From: JAAFHS01 sp031396505
Lineage (GTDB): Bacteria > Pseudomonadota > Alphaproteobacteria > Rhodobacterales > Rhodobacteraceae
Length of the DNA: 15,104 nucleotides
Assembly: GCA_031396505.1 (NCBI GenBank)
Contig: JANNKX010000237.1
Span: forward strand, 1-15,104
Direction of reading: 5' to 3'
Shown: positions 15,003 to 15,104 of the stretch, one piece after another
How the letters are laid out: each line of letters opens with the position of its first letter
Position numbering within the stretch: position 1 is the stretch's first letter
Position numbers and translations under genes: made by a program
The notes under the pieces: generated by a model
What the model was told of the DNA's origin: nothing
Seen by the model: only the letters and a program-made list of their open reading frames with translations
Databases searched by the model: none

Positions 15003-15104
15003 TCACAAATCCATCAACAACCGCCGCGGATCCTCCAGCGCCTCTTTCACCCGCACAAGGAACGTGACCGCGCCTTTGCCGTCCACCACGCGGTGATCGT
15101 AGCT
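15003..15104 (-). CDS. odhB: Dihydrolipoyllysine succinyltransferase (E2), C-terminal 33 residues only
   Basis: Only the 3' end is inside the window; the gene continues past the right edge. The visible residues begin SYDHRVVDGKGAVTFL and end PRRLLMDL before a TGA. The DHRVVDG block carries the catalytic histidine of 2-oxo acid dehydrogenase acyltransferases. The SYDHR-V-DGK-AV-FL form, and lpd downstream on the same strand, favour the 2-oxoglutarate dehydrogenase E2 (odhB/sucB) over the pyruvate or branched-chain enzymes. The 36 bases between this stop and the low-G+C gene carry no clear terminator. Confidence 0.9.
   Translation of the reverse strand, partial: SYDHRVVDGKGAVTFLVRVKEALEDPRRLLMDL

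Overview
The window looks like chromosomal DNA from an alphaproteobacterium, most likely a member of the Rhodobacteraceae (Rhodobacterales). The reasons are high G+C protein-coding sequence, an FYDLN-type acidic protein (an alphaproteobacterial family), the gene order odhB - MAPEG protein - lpd, and the close packing of 4-base ATGA gene overlaps. I identified fourteen protein genes (one running off the right edge) and one tRNA gene. I saw no CRISPR array, rRNA gene, intact insertion sequence or prophage gene.

Layout. (1) Positions 133-2440, minus strand: a three-gene lipid module, plsC-like acyltransferase -> cdsA-like CDP-diglyceride synthase -> CDP-alcohol phosphatidyltransferase, each pair joined by an ATGA overlap. 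(2) 2441-2771: about 330 bases with no convincing gene. (3) 2772-6874, minus strand: tctA, tctB and tctC of a tripartite tricarboxylate transporter, transcribed after a separate periplasmic binding protein gene. (4) 7049-9126, plus strand and divergent: a TctD/TctE-like response regulator and sensor kinase. These almost certainly control the transporter, and the separate binding protein may be a co-receptor for the kinase. (5) 9394-9469: tRNA-Ala(GGC), minus. (6) 9565-9897: FYDLN acidic protein, minus. (7) 10032-11399, plus: SprT/YgjP-like zinc metallopeptidase followed by a GntR/FCD regulator. (8) 11408-15104, minus, in transcription order: the 3' end of odhB (sucB), an unrecognised low-G+C gene, a MAPEG membrane protein, lpd (dihydrolipoamide dehydrogenase) and a membrane-anchored TerB-like protein.

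The most interesting signal is not a gene. A 110-base element occurs twice, at 6921-7030 and 9266-9375, in the same orientation, bracketing the response regulator/kinase pair. Each copy folds into two hairpins joined by a nearly invariant linker. The hairpin arms differ between copies but remain paired, including one G-C to A-T exchange on both sides of a stem. This suggests selection on structure, as in a structured RNA family or a palindromic repeat family. The first copy ends only a few bases before the ribosome binding site of the response regulator. Other points worth a second look are a cluster of palindromes in the tctC leader, a CDP-alcohol phosphatidyltransferase with an N-for-D and V-for-R variant of the catalytic signature, an unresolved plsC start with a well-placed ribosome binding site in another frame, and the low-G+C orphan gene inside the 2-oxoglutarate dehydrogenase region.
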